DNA of 64,000 nucleotides, from contig MBPM02000065.1 in assembly GCA_001695595.3 (NCBI GenBank), forward strand, positions 186,001-250,000, read 5' to 3'. The position numbers were made by a program, and so were the translations under genes. Below, piece after piece: positions 46,641 to 56,614 of this stretch. The DNA is from Plasmopara viticola. Lineage: Eukaryota; Oomycota; Peronosporomycetes; Peronosporales; Peronosporaceae. Each line of letters begins with the position of its first letter. The first letter of the stretch is position 1. A model generated the notes under the pieces. The model ran no database searches and was not told where the DNA came from. It saw nothing but the letters and a program-made list of their open reading frames with translations.

Positions 46641-47600
46641 TTACGCCTTACGGTACTGATGCGAATGCTCTATTGATGGCGTGACAGGATAATTAGGCGA
46701 ATTAACGTGATTACGAACAAGATTTTCTCGACGGCGCAGGCAAAAGGTAGAGATGATGACCATGAGAGCACCGACACACACGAGCACACTAGCGACACCC
46801 ATGAAGAGCGAATAATGTTTGACGAGGTCCAGAAACTCGGCGCGGCACTGCGTGTACGGAGCGGTTCCAACAGCAATATTTGACAGCGAACCTGTTGTTA
46901 GGAATTGTCCACAAAAAATGAGAGTTTCGTTGGTTCTTGGACATTGACGGTTTGCCCAATCGAAAATATCGGTGTAGTTTTCATATTTGCGCACGATGTC
47001 GCATCCAGTGCAAAGACTTTCGAGCTGACTATATTCACTGAGGTAGTCGTTACATAGCGACGCAACATCACCCGTCATGTTGTCAAACTGTGCCACAACG
47101 GCCGTGTCAAGTTCAGTACCAAACATGCTCAGTGCTTCTGCTGCCGTCGCCTCAGAGCAAACGTATTCGCCTTGCGCGTAACAGTAGACTTGATCAAAGT
47201 CTTCCTTCACAGTCTCCTCAGTGCTATCAGCCGGATACGTTTTGTCGCTCCAATCATCAGCCACATCTCTGAGAATAAACGCAGTGGCGGCTACGACGGT
47301 AAATAGGATAAGAAATAGCAGCACCACGATAGCATAAGCGCAGAGACCGAATCTCCAACGACAGACCGCAGCAACAGACCCTAGCACAGCCAGACTGACA
47401 ATCACGGCTCCGATCACAATAAGTGCCGTTACGGCGTTGTCGATTTTCGACCAGTAGCCTTCAATCACGTCCACCCAGCCTGCATGCCGTAAGTAGATGC
47501 CTACGTACAACACCAAGGCACCGCCGAACGCCAAAATGCAATTTACAGCGATCAGAATAATCTGTGCCGAAAACTTTTGTAAAAAGTGGGTAATGCCCAT
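46641..47600 (-). CDS. tetraspanin-like four-TM protein, copy A
   Basis: Integral membrane protein with tetraspanin topology, 319 residues. Membrane spans lie at about residues 14-35, 58-78, 85-108 and 255-277, with a small first loop (GWVDVIEGYW) and a large ~145-residue extracellular loop between spans 3 and 4. The loop holds about ten cysteines and conserved words shared with its neighbours: YCYAQG, NMTG, LCNDYL, WANRQCPRT, FCGQFLTTG, APYTQCRAEFL. The CCG motif of animal tetraspanins is absent. Start is the ATG at 47600 (MGITHFLQK), which aligns with the MG start of copy B; the frame remains open upstream only through non-ATG codons. The role is inferred: membrane organisation at the plasma membrane or in vesicles. 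Confidence 0.8.
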   Translation of the reverse strand: MGITHFLQKFSAQIILIAVNCILAFGGALVLYVGIYLRHAGWVDVIEGYWSKIDNAVTALIVIGAVIVSLAVLGSVAAVCRWRFGLCAYAIVVLLFLILFTVVAATAFILRDVADDWSDKTYPADSTEETVKEDFDQVYCYAQGEYVCSEATAAEALSMFGTELDTAVVAQFDNMTGDVASLCNDYLSEYSQLESLCTGCDIVRKYENYTDIFDWANRQCPRTNETLIFCGQFLTTGSLSNIAVGTAPYTQCRAEFLDLVKHYSLFMGVASVLVCVGALMVIISTFCLRRRENLVRNHVNSPNYPVTPSIEHSHQYRKA

Positions 47601-48089
47601 TGTGCTCGAGCTCAAAGACGCGTAAATTGAAGACTGGAGTCCTCGATTTCTCCCCGCAAGTCACTCACTGAGTGACGTACTACATACAGTACGAGAAATC
47701 CAGACGGCATGGCTGCAAACTAATTATTTTATTTCCAAGCCAATAAGATAAAGAATCCATGTATACGAGCTGCTTGTGTGTTTGAATTGCAATGCAAGAT
47801 TTGGATTGCCGTAGTACCCCTCAACATGTAAAATTATATAGATAGCAAATCATCACATGGATTCTATAGAATTGAGAAGTAACGTAAAAAAGAGTTCGAA
47901 TTATGACTTCAGAGTACCCAGCTAACATAAATTGTGAAGGTGCTAAGTATGCGACGTTGGTCGATTTTCGTGATCGTCATTCCCGGGATTGGACTGCGAC
48001 ACTCATCAGCTTCGCACGAAATCCTCTACCTGAAATCTTCGGCAAAAATGGTAACACTTTCTGCACCAGTCCAGTCGCTTAATTGCGCC

Positions 48090-49010
48090 TTAAAAGCGCC
48101 CATACATCGAGTGTGAATCTAAAGAAACGGAACGCCGGTCGCGATGCCGCAAGATACAGGCGAACATGATTACTATGAGCGCGTCCGTACAAACTAGGAT
48201 ACTACACATACCAAGCCAAAGTGCGTACTCTTCCACCAAATGTAAAAATTCTGTGCGGCATTCAACATAGGGAGCTGTTCCATACGAGCTATTGAGCTCC
48301 CCGGTGCTGAGAAACCCCCCACACCAGATCCATGTTTCTGCAGTTCGAGGACATTTTTCGTTTGCCCAATCAAGAACGGATGAAAAAGTCTTAAGTTGGC
48401 GTACTTGGTTACATCCGTCACATACGCTTGACAGCATGTCGAAGTCGCCCAAATAGTCGTCGCATAAGACGTTGATCCCGCCGGTCATGTTCTCGAAAAG
48501 CGGTACATTAGACAAGTTAAATGTCGGTACAAACATTGCTAGGGCGTCTGAAACGGAAGCTTGATTACAAACGAACGCGCCTTGCGCATAACAATAGGCT
48601 TGATCAAAATTTACTTTCACAAATTCTTCATCGTTGCTGGCCGGATAATTCGAGTCTTCCCAAGTGGTGGCTTGATGACGTAGGAGAAAGGCAGCCCCAG
48701 CTACTGCTACGAACAAGATGAAGATAACCAGAACCACGTTCGCGTAAACACACAGTCCAACCCGCCAGCGACACACTGCTGCGATTGATCCCAACAGTGC
48801 AAGCGCAATGATGATGCCGGCAATAATGATCAGTGCAGTGATAATGGTGTCAATTGGAGCCCAATAACCTTTGATCACTTCCACCCAGCCTGTATCACTA
48901 AGGTACACCCCAAAATATAGCACTAGCACACCGCCTATTGCAAGAGTACAGTTGATCGCAATCAAGATCGACTCGCTCACGCATTTAGCGAGACAGGAAC
49001 ATCTTCCCAT
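48090..49010 (-). CDS. tetraspanin-like four-TM protein, copy B
   Basis: Paralogue of copy A, 306 residues from the ATG at 49010 (MGRCSCLAK); an in-frame ATG at 49031 would add seven residues. Aligned with copy A from the MG onward without gaps through the first two spans (VLVLYFGVYLSDTGWVEVIK against the copy A counterpart). Same four spans, same Cys-rich loop words: YCYAQGAFVC, NMTGG, LCDDYL, WANEKCPRT, WCGGFLSTG, APYVECRTEFL. Cysteines at residues 4, 6 and 10 are potential palmitoylation sites, common in tetraspanins. Same strand as copy A, 489 bp apart, so a tandem duplication. Confidence 0.8.
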   Translation of the reverse strand: MGRCSCLAKCVSESILIAINCTLAIGGVLVLYFGVYLSDTGWVEVIKGYWAPIDTIITALIIIAGIIIALALLGSIAAVCRWRVGLCVYANVVLVIFILFVAVAGAAFLLRHQATTWEDSNYPASNDEEFVKVNFDQAYCYAQGAFVCNQASVSDALAMFVPTFNLSNVPLFENMTGGINVLCDDYLGDFDMLSSVCDGCNQVRQLKTFSSVLDWANEKCPRTAETWIWCGGFLSTGELNSSYGTAPYVECRTEFLHLVEEYALWLGMCSILVCTDALIVIMFACILRHRDRRSVSLDSHSMYGRF

Positions 49011-49216
49011 GCTGTCGTCGACTGTTTGCATTAAGTTGGAGAAGTCAATTGTCTATAGTGTTTTCGCTTCGAAAAGAAAGGCACAGTCTTTTCATGATCA
49101 GCGTTTCGTGGGTGGTAACAATCTCCATTTGTCAGACATCCAGGCGCGCCACAACCAAAAAAACGAACATTTCAGCAAGTGCAACTCCACCATTAGTCGC
49201 AATCCCACAAAGATAC

Positions 49217-49372
49217 TCTAGCGTTGCGCCTATCCGAATACATTATACTTTGAAGTACTCTTAAGTGGGCTTGCCCACTTGAGTAAGACCACTTTCCGAC
49301 TAAATGTCCCCAACTCCAGATCCACGAAAGTACTCTCGCGTTGCGCCTATCCGAGAACAATATACTTTAAAG
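49217..49372. repeat. direct repeat between tetraspanin copies
   Basis: GCGTTGCGCCTATCCGA followed by ACATTATACTTTGAAGT (from 49221) recurs at about 49338 as GCGTTGCGCCTATCCGA and ACAATATACTTTAAAGT. The units, roughly 40 bases and about 117 bp apart, flank a hairpin (AAGTGGGC TT GCCCACTT at about 49264-49281). It probably marks the edge of a duplicated segment. Confidence 0.65.
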
Positions 49373-49499
49373 TGGTTTTTCGATGCCTTTGTTGCCGCTT
49401 GCGCACTTGAACAAGCTCCCTTTTTAGCTGGCCACGTTTAGCAAAAAATCTCAATCTGCACAATATTGTGTCGTTCTTTCTGCATTGGAACTCTTCATA

Positions 49500-50330
49500 C
49501 ACACCAATTATGAGCATACCGCGGCGCCGTAAGTAGGCGAATGACGGCCGCCGAATCGATAATACCTCCAATAGCAAGGTAAAGCGGAAAATTACTAACA
49601 AGGTTCAGAAACGCGCGAGCATATGGTGCCGTAATTTCAATAGTGTCCGCTTCAGTCGCATCGAAAATCCAATTGCCACACCACGCTAAAGTTCTTGCAT
49701 CAGGTACGCGCTTGTTCGCGGACCACTTGAGGACGGACGAAAACGAGTAAACTCGCGTGCTGCATCACTACCGTTACAAAGATCAACAAGTTCTGCATTG
49801 ATACTTGAATAGTCGTTGCATACTGTATTGACGTCGTCTGTTGAGTTGACGAGAACGTCAGCGATGGTCGAATTCAAGTCGGGGAACGAACATGGTCAGT
49901 GCATCAGAGAAAGTGCCTTCATTACACCCTGAGTGTAGGTCAAACTTGACTTTAGTGTCTGCTTTATTACTGCTGAACGGATAGCTGTCGTCTTCCCAGC
50001 CTGGAAACATGCTCCAGAGCAGACGCACACAAGGACAAACAGCACAAGGATAAATATGTGAATATCCTGTAATTGCAAAGGTCTGCTTTATAGCGACATT
50101 GTGTGGCTATAATTCCGAGCGCTACTGTGGCTATGATGACACTCGCCACGCAGTTGAGCGTCGTAGCAAGCCCGTTTAAGGGAGATAAGTAGGCCTTAAG
50201 CACTTTCACCGAGCCTTTGCGACGCACGATGACAGCTACATAGAGAACCAAACTAGCTCTCAATGCTAAAAAAAACGTTAATGCTTATTAGCAGCGGCGC
50301 ACTCAAACACAATCGACGCAGCCCAAAACG
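49500..50330 (-). pseudogene. tetraspanin-like pseudogene, copy C
   Basis: Homology to copies A and B is spread over at least four frames on the minus strand. In order: SAPLLISINVF (first span), then after a shift LVLYVAVIVRRKGSVKVLK and VASVIIATVALGIIATQCRY (spans 1-2), then TVCNDYSSINAELVDLCNGS (loop), then after another shift WSANKRVPDARTLAWCGNW, ITAPYARAFLNLV and the last span, ending in a stop. The third span and part of the loop are largely scrambled. Several frameshifts, so non-functional. Confidence 0.85.
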
Positions 50331-50783
50331 GCTTTATAAGAGATTACAAAGGCTTGACCGCGCCTTCAAATTAAGTGCAACATTTTAACTTTCGATAAGC
50401 ACATTTGTACACGGGAGAACGAAATCACAGGGTTGCTGCGATATTGACGACGCCCTGCCCCTAATTTTAGGCAAAGTACGCACTGCACTTCTATACCATG
50501 ATGACTCATGACTTGGATCTGCTTCATATATTGAAAATAAGTCATAAATTGCCACAACGAACTTGCTCCTTGTATCCGACGTATGAATGGACTGCTTCGT
50601 AAAGTCGAAGCCATACTTTCTCAAACTATAAAACTATGCAGAGGCTTACAGCAATATAATGTAGAAGTGGGCCCGCAGCATACTAAAAACGAGAGGATTA
50701 CATTACAATGAAACAAATTTTATTATTATGTAAAAATGAAAAATGCAGCTGCGATTTGTACCACCGTAACTCACACGAGGAGA
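50331..50783. other. intergenic between pseudogene and copy D
   Basis: About 450 bases between divergent tetraspanin loci. Minus frames at 50366-50624 have no recognisable domain. Its right end should hold the promoter of copy D. Confidence 0.4.
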
Positions 50784-50790
50784 TCACTTC
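50784..50790 (+). promoter_or_regulatory. initiator motif of tetraspanin copy D
   Basis: TCACTTC matches the oomycete initiator consensus exactly and lies 76 bases upstream of the ATG at 50866, a normal distance for these genomes. Confidence 0.45.
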
Positions 50791-50865
50791 TCGTTCGCGC
50801 GCTTAAACCACGACAATTTCCAGTCTCAGCATTGACGTTTTGAACAGCACAGCTTTGTGAGCACC

Positions 50866-51774
50866 ATGCCTCGACTGACAGCCGCAGGCGGCCTTATGAT
50901 CCTGGTGAACATTGGCTTTCTAGTGGCGGGCGCCCTACTAATGCGCTTCAAATCGACACTTGACAGCAGTGGGTGGGCTGATGCTCTCGCAGGTACCGAA
51001 TACCAGTCCATTGCAAAAGGGGCAATTTCAACTCTAGGGTTTTTGGGAATCGTAGCAATCACGCTGGCCTTGGTGGGTATCGTGGGTGCCGTCATCCAGA
51101 ACCGCCTGCTTCTCCTCTTATATTCGCTCGTCATGGTCGTTGCTATGTCGGCGTTTGGAGTATTGGCAGGCACAGCCTTTACGTTTAAAAATAAGATGAC
51201 TGATTGGGAAGATGCTGCATTTCCAGCGAACGACCAGGAAAGCAAGCTGGCCGAGACATTTAACGAAGTGTATTGCTACGCTGAGGGGTACTACTATTGC
51301 AACAATGCTACTGCGAAAGAATCCTACAAAACGTTCTTCCCGGATGCTGACTCCACGATAGTAGACTTGCTACCCAACATCACTGGCATCGTATCGGTTT
51401 GCGCTGATCTTAACTCGACGACAGGTCTGTCGGCGGTGGAAGGCTTATCGACGGTGTGCGAGGCCTGCAACATGTCGACAAAGTTTACCAAGTACGACAA
51501 AATCCTCACTTGGGCAGAGAGTAAGTGCCCGAGAACTTCAGTCACAGGTCAGTGGTGTGCATCGTTCCTTGCAACGGGAACTGAGGGCGCTGTGTTTGAC
51601 GGTGCGCCGTACGGTCAGTGTCGCAACATTTTCTTGGATATAGCTATTGGCTGGAGTGGTGCCGTGGCGCTTAGTGGATTGCTTATCTCAATCGCCACCG
51701 CTGTCATCGTGGGGCTGGCATGTTTCTCTCGTCGTTGGAAGACCCCTTCAAATGAGCGTAATCTTAAAGTGTAG
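50866..51774 (+). CDS. tetraspanin-like four-TM protein, copy D
   Basis: 302 residues from the ATG at 50866; the frame opens three codons earlier only with a GTG. Four spans at about residues 8-28, 50-72, 80-103 and 255-280. The large loop has YCYAEGYYYC, WAESKCPRTSVTGQWCASFL and APYGQCRNIFLD in the same order as copies A and B, but overall it is the most divergent member and lies on the opposite strand. No CCG motif. It probably diverged before A, B and C duplicated. Confidence 0.8.
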   Translation: MPRLTAAGGLMILVNIGFLVAGALLMRFKSTLDSSGWADALAGTEYQSIAKGAISTLGFLGIVAITLALVGIVGAVIQNRLLLLLYSLVMVVAMSAFGVLAGTAFTFKNKMTDWEDAAFPANDQESKLAETFNEVYCYAEGYYYCNNATAKESYKTFFPDADSTIVDLLPNITGIVSVCADLNSTTGLSAVEGLSTVCEACNMSTKFTKYDKILTWAESKCPRTSVTGQWCASFLATGTEGAVFDGAPYGQCRNIFLDIAIGWSGAVALSGLLISIATAVIVGLACFSRRWKTPSNERNLKV

Positions 51775-52621
51775 TTGTGAGCACTGTGCGCACTGTACCT
51801 ATCTATGTAGACTTTTCAACACGGTTTGGGCAATATATGCGTCTTTTACGTTTATCGCCTCTACAAGATGCAGCTTCGATTGCATTTTTGTGAATGTTTA
51901 AGCAACTCATAGCCCCATTTTTTAACAACAAGCACTCCCACAAGTCTGGCAAGTGTTTGTTACGAGCAACACAAAAAGAATCCTTGACGAAAGACATAAA
52001 TCAGGTAAATTAGATATCTTTCGTCATTCGGTGTAATTTTCTTTAAAGATTCCGCTTTCTGGTCATACATACATACATTGCAAAGGTGAGTGGAATCGAT
52101 GACTATTATAAAAATCTGACACAAGCTTTTGCGATAGCATTACGAAGATTACACAAAGATGCAAAGCGCATTCGCGACAAATAATTCTCTCTACGGCCTG
52201 CTTCTTGAGATTTTCAAAGCAATATAGGTAGCTTCATATTAGTAAAAGATCAATTTAACAGCCTCTTGCCCACAGATGTGAGAACAGTTGATCGTGATCT
52301 GTGGTAGTCACACAGCACCTCGCACAGGACAAGCGCGCAGGATGATGTACAAGTTTTCGTTAAACGACAGTCCCTTATATCCGAATGATGTGTGTGATAC
52401 ATTGCAGTTTAAAGACTGATAAAAACTACGTAATCCAGCCCTAACTCGTAATTATTGACAGGCACCACATTTAATTTTGCAATTGAAGCAAGGGCTATAG
52501 TTTTGGTATATCTCAGTATGAGGGTTGTCTACCGCCCATCAAGGGTCATCAATTTTTTTACCAGGGAGCCAGCTTTTATCTGTTAAGGTATTGGCCTCAA
52601 AAAGCTATCCCTGTTTTAGGG
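51775..52621. other. intergenic, no gene seen
   Basis: 3' flank of tetraspanin D and the outer flank of the MULE. Near 52.56-52.62 kb an imperfect inverted repeat (AGGGA..AGCTTTT and AAAAAGCTATCCCT) lies next to the element end. No gene. Confidence 0.4.
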
Positions 52622-53758
52622 AGCCGGTATCGACCCCCCCTAAGTTTCGCCACCCTCTAAGCTACAAATTCTCTTGAATTAGCGCCCTACCCATCGTAAA
52701 ATTGAAGTCGCATACCATAAATCACACCTATACCCTGCTTGAGATTTAAAAAAGTACATAGTTTACTTTTACGAGAATAACACAAGACTATATAAACAAA
52801 ACAAGGAGCTACCTCATTGGACCCCACTGCGCGTACCCGTTGCGACGATGGACAAGTGCGTTTGCTATGACCCTCTTCTTTAAATGATCCACGTTTTCGT
52901 TTGAAAATGGAGTCCATCAGAAGAACACCACCTGCCGAAAAATCTCGTTGCATCGTGACGCTTGTTTTCGGGGCAATAAAACGTCGGGTAAGCTGCCCTT
53001 CAGCACTGCGGTCTATCATGTATTTAACTTTCTCTTCCTCCAATGTATCTATAAGCGCTGCAATAGGGGTTCGCCTCAGCAGAAACTGCGCACGGGCACG
53101 CTTTTTCAGGTTGTATATGTCTTGGCTTCTGGCTCGAAAACTCGGGTCGACCACTCTCATAGTGCTCAAAATTAGTCGAGGAGGGGCACCTCCCTTACTA
53201 AGAGAAACTATTTGCTGCTTTTGCTCCATAGTCATGTGTCTTGCTTCTGAAGACGCCGTCAAATCTTCAGTGGCGTCGTGATTGTGATTTGCGTCGATCA
53301 CGGTTATACTCCAATTCTGCGCGTGATCTTCGTCCAGAGTCCGCATAATAACAACTGACCACGGACACTTGAGGAGACATGTAGAAGTTTTTCGAGTACT
53401 CAAACTCTTTCTTCTATATTCGCCGCCATGAACCAATGCAAGCCACACCTTGCGGGTGTTTTCGTGCTTGTCATTCTTGGTCCTTTCCTTTTTTGTCGAA
53501 TAACCTTCCCTTAGTGAGAACTTTCGCGTTGATTTTAGTGCTTCATCATGACTTTTGTAAGTCTGCGCGGGGGGGGGGGGAGGTGAGGCCAATGGCATGT
53601 TGACGTATGTATAGAAAGGATTTGGGTGTGATGTATGGTATGTAAATCCAATTTTGCGACGGGTGTAATTTCACGATGGGTGTGGGGCTTATTCAAGAGG
53701 ATTTGTGGCTTATACCTGGGGTGTGTGTGTCGATGCCTAGGGGGTGTCGATACCGGCT
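52622..53758 (-). mobile_element. MULE with long terminal inverted repeats
   Basis: Ends are inverted copies: 52622-52642 begins AGCCGGTATCGACC, and 53758 backwards begins AGCCGGTATCGACA, 20 of 21 identical. Similarity continues with small gaps for about 115-140 bases on each side: TACAAATTCTCTTGAATTAG against CACAAATCCTCTTGAATAAG, CCCATCGTAAAATT against CCCATCGTGAAATT, CATACCATAAATCACACC against CATACCATACATCACACC. Left repeat 52622 to ~52737, right ~53617 to 53758. The interior encodes a truncated Mutator-like transposase. No clear flanking duplication. Long inverted repeats plus FAR1-type protein point to a Mutator-like element. Confidence 0.82.
52687..53598 (-). CDS. truncated MULE transposase (FAR1-type N-terminus)
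   Basis: 303-residue open frame with ATG just inside the right inverted repeat and its stop codon inside the left one. Residues ~15-105 resemble the FAR1/WRKY-GCM-type DNA-binding region of Mutator-like transposases (LLKCPWSVVIM, WSITVIDANHNHDAT). Residues ~110-205 continue the usual pre-catalytic region (RARSQDIYNLKKRARAQFLL, GQLTRRFIAPKTSV). At VLLMDSIFKRK, where the first catalytic Asp of the DDE domain sits, similarity stops and the rest appears to be out-of-family sequence, so catalysis is impossible. Pro-rich start (SPPPPPA) is encoded by a 12-G run (53569-53580). Could act as a DNA-binding repressor, but that is speculation. Confidence 0.7.
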   Translation of the reverse strand: MPLASPPPPPAQTYKSHDEALKSTRKFSLREGYSTKKERTKNDKHENTRKVWLALVHGGEYRRKSLSTRKTSTCLLKCPWSVVIMRTLDEDHAQNWSITVIDANHNHDATEDLTASSEARHMTMEQKQQIVSLSKGGAPPRLILSTMRVVDPSFRARSQDIYNLKKRARAQFLLRRTPIAALIDTLEEEKVKYMIDRSAEGQLTRRFIAPKTSVTMQRDFSAGGVLLMDSIFKRKRGSFKEEGHSKRTCPSSQRVRAVGSNEVAPCFVYIVLCYSRKSKLCTFLNLKQGIGVIYGMRLQFYDG

Positions 53759-56614
53759 AAGTCTTATCTCACCCTTTGACATCAGTAAGAAGTGTAGATT
53801 TCTCATAACGGTGACTTAACAGGCAGCGAAGAAGGCTGCCGGTCGACAAGGTCAATCAACGATGACAAAGCCAACTCTTAAAAAAGTTTTTTTGGTGTAA
53901 CGAGATTTAGCAGCTCGGATAAAGCAGGCGCGCAGGGATTTATCTCTATCCGCGGTGTTGAGGGGGTCGATGTGTGCATTAGCTTGCACTTGGAAAACTG
54001 ATTAATATAGCTCACTATATATTTTGCGTCCCACCTCCAATTGTTTTGCATATATCGAGGCAGGGACTATATAACTTTTGGAATCCCTTTCAAATTTCAG
54101 TACACAAACCGGTATGATTCCGAAAGGGCGTCTAGTGTGCGCACAGAGAAGCCAGCTTCACCACAAAGCTCGGCTTCAAATAACGTCCTGTTACAACCTC
54201 CATCATTAAACCTTGAAACACAAGGGACAAGTGTTATCTTTAACTCTATAATTACCATACGGAAAGTCATTTGTCGATTAAGGTGACCAAATAGCAAAAA
54301 GGCAAAGAAAGATGGTGGTCGGCCGAATAATCCCTAGGTAGATTGTTTCGGCTTCCGAAGTGCCTCTGCACCAAAATGCGACTCCTGTGCCGTATACAAA
54401 CCCTGCTTATGTAGTTAGAACGGCGAGTCTTCAAATTCGAGACTTCCACTTCTCCGTGGCAGGAAAAACGTCTATCTTTAAAGCTCGCCCAGTGACCTCT
54501 TATATCGAGCACATGGAGTACCGTGTACTTTCTGACGAGGACTTTATCAGCTTAGGCTGCGAAGAAGACTAAGGCTAACAACAGCGCTGTAAAAACAGCC
54601 TCATTATCCGGGTGTACGCTCTAAAAAATGTCTAAGTTTTACCGGCCAGGTAAAAAGCCTCATCCAAAAGGACAGAAAGGCCCATAATTTCCATGGCACA
54701 TAAATGACCTGAGATGCCCTTGTTGGTGAGGTTGCCAGAATTAGGTGCCAAGAAAAGAGAATGTATTCAAATGCGACAAGTCTCGGTATATTTGTCGGGT
54801 ACATCGAGCTGCTGAAGTCACTAACGCAGTGAGGGAAGAGATATGTGACTTTCCTGCCGCTGTATACCGAAGCAAGTCGCCATAAACTCACTTTGTGAAC
54901 GTGGAGGAAAAATTGCTGTGACGCCGTGGAAATGAAGAAGTCATGACGCCGAGGAGTAGTCGCACTATGCGAGCGGTCACCGGGGTCACTCTTTGCGCGG
55001 CTTCAATGATCGGATCTAAAAAATAACGGATTCAATATTCCAGTGCATCCCTATGATGACGACAGAGCCGCATCCCACTTAAGGTAAGAAGTCTAAAGAT
55101 AAGCGTGGCTTGCACCCAAGACCTCCGGTTGTTCAAAGAACATTGCCTAATGGTTCTTAGCTCTCAAAATTGTATCCTATACTGGGGTACTATTTGTCAC
55201 CGGATAATCATCTAAACTCGCCTGACCAGTAAGTTTAAGCGCTGGGACAGCGCTTCGGAGACATGCATGAGACACTTCGAGCTCGTATGAGACTCAAACT
55301 CTGAACATTGCAATACCTATCGAACTCTTCTCACAAAGTGTTAGGAGCATTGACGTCGTCGTGGAAAGGATGATAGTGTACGCCAACCCATGCTCTCCAG
55401 AATCGTGGACGGTCTAATAGAACGAGGTCCTGCTTTGCTTAAAATACTCTTTTTAGAATATTTTTAATACCGAACAGCACATTTATTACCGATAATATAG
55501 AGATATAAAGGTCCCTTTGTATGTCTATCTTTTCATTTTGTTGAGGTTGCTGCAATCTTCGATTATGTGCAACCGAACTTTCGCGATGCCCGATAGCTAT
55601 TCCCTAATAAACTGTGAGAAAACGTTTTACCGGGCCTTTCCCACATAATAACGATACATTTGTGATTTAGCAAAGTTTTCGAGTGACTTAGCACACTTAA
55701 GTAGGGCGTAGATGCGTGCACCACATTGTAGAGTTCAATTTCAACGATAAAAATTATTGACCCACCACAGTGCACATACCGGTCGGCATGTCTTCGAGCA
55801 CAAAGTTGACCCTTTGCGTCTGACTATGCATCTGTGGTCTGCTACAAAAGTTAGCAAGTGGGTTCACAGTAGCTGGAGTAAAGTTTGCCGAAACGACGCA
55901 ATAATTTGTGGTTTTCATTCGGCACAATCGCGTCCAGAGGGCCATGGTGCTAAAAAACTGCATCCGTAAAAAGCCTTGCTGTTTGTGCCGAAATTATTCT
56001 AGCTGGAATAGATGCGAAAAGCTCCACCTTGCTTAGGCGGCGCTCAACTCACATTTGTCGATCTCTGTCAAAGACAAAGTCGAGGATACGGTTTTCTTGT
56101 CTGCCGGCACTAGCAGAATAAGCAATGTTAGTAGAAAAGCAAGCTTTCAGCAAATGATATCCTAAAGAAGCGAAGCGTTGCCACTTTATCGTTTGATTTA
56201 GTACGCAGGTAGTACTGCGCAAACAATTTAAGCAAAAGCCAACCAAAGTTTAAAGCAGTAGGTATGAGTTGTTGCAATCTCTGAACGAACGAAGTGCTAG
56301 CGTGTCTGGCTGGCACTTTTGGAAAATTAGTCGCACATTTATACTACATTTAACAAAAAACTACTCAACACTAATAGACTGATCTATTAGTTAGATCAAC
56401 CTTCGAAGAGCAAATGTCATTAGCCTGTCAGACTCAAAGTTTACCCAAGCGCAGCTAAGATTGCAGTATAAACGCAAGGACGCTTATTGGTTTGCACTCT
56501 ATCCACGCGTAAAAGTATGCATACATCCAAACATCGCGACAATTTGAACTTCTTATGTGTGATATTAAATAGCAACGACGACGACAGTAGAAGCAACCTT
56601 ATGAAGCTTATCGG
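53759..56614. other. gene-poor stretch
   Basis: About 2.9 kb without a supportable gene. Plus frames at 54041-54286 and 54360-54572 are open but unrecognised. The right end is 3' flank of the coiled-coil gene. Confidence 0.4.

Noticed and set aside
54041..54572. Two neighbouring plus-strand frames that might be exons of a small gene
   Set aside because: No recognisable domain and no convincing in-phase splice junction between them.
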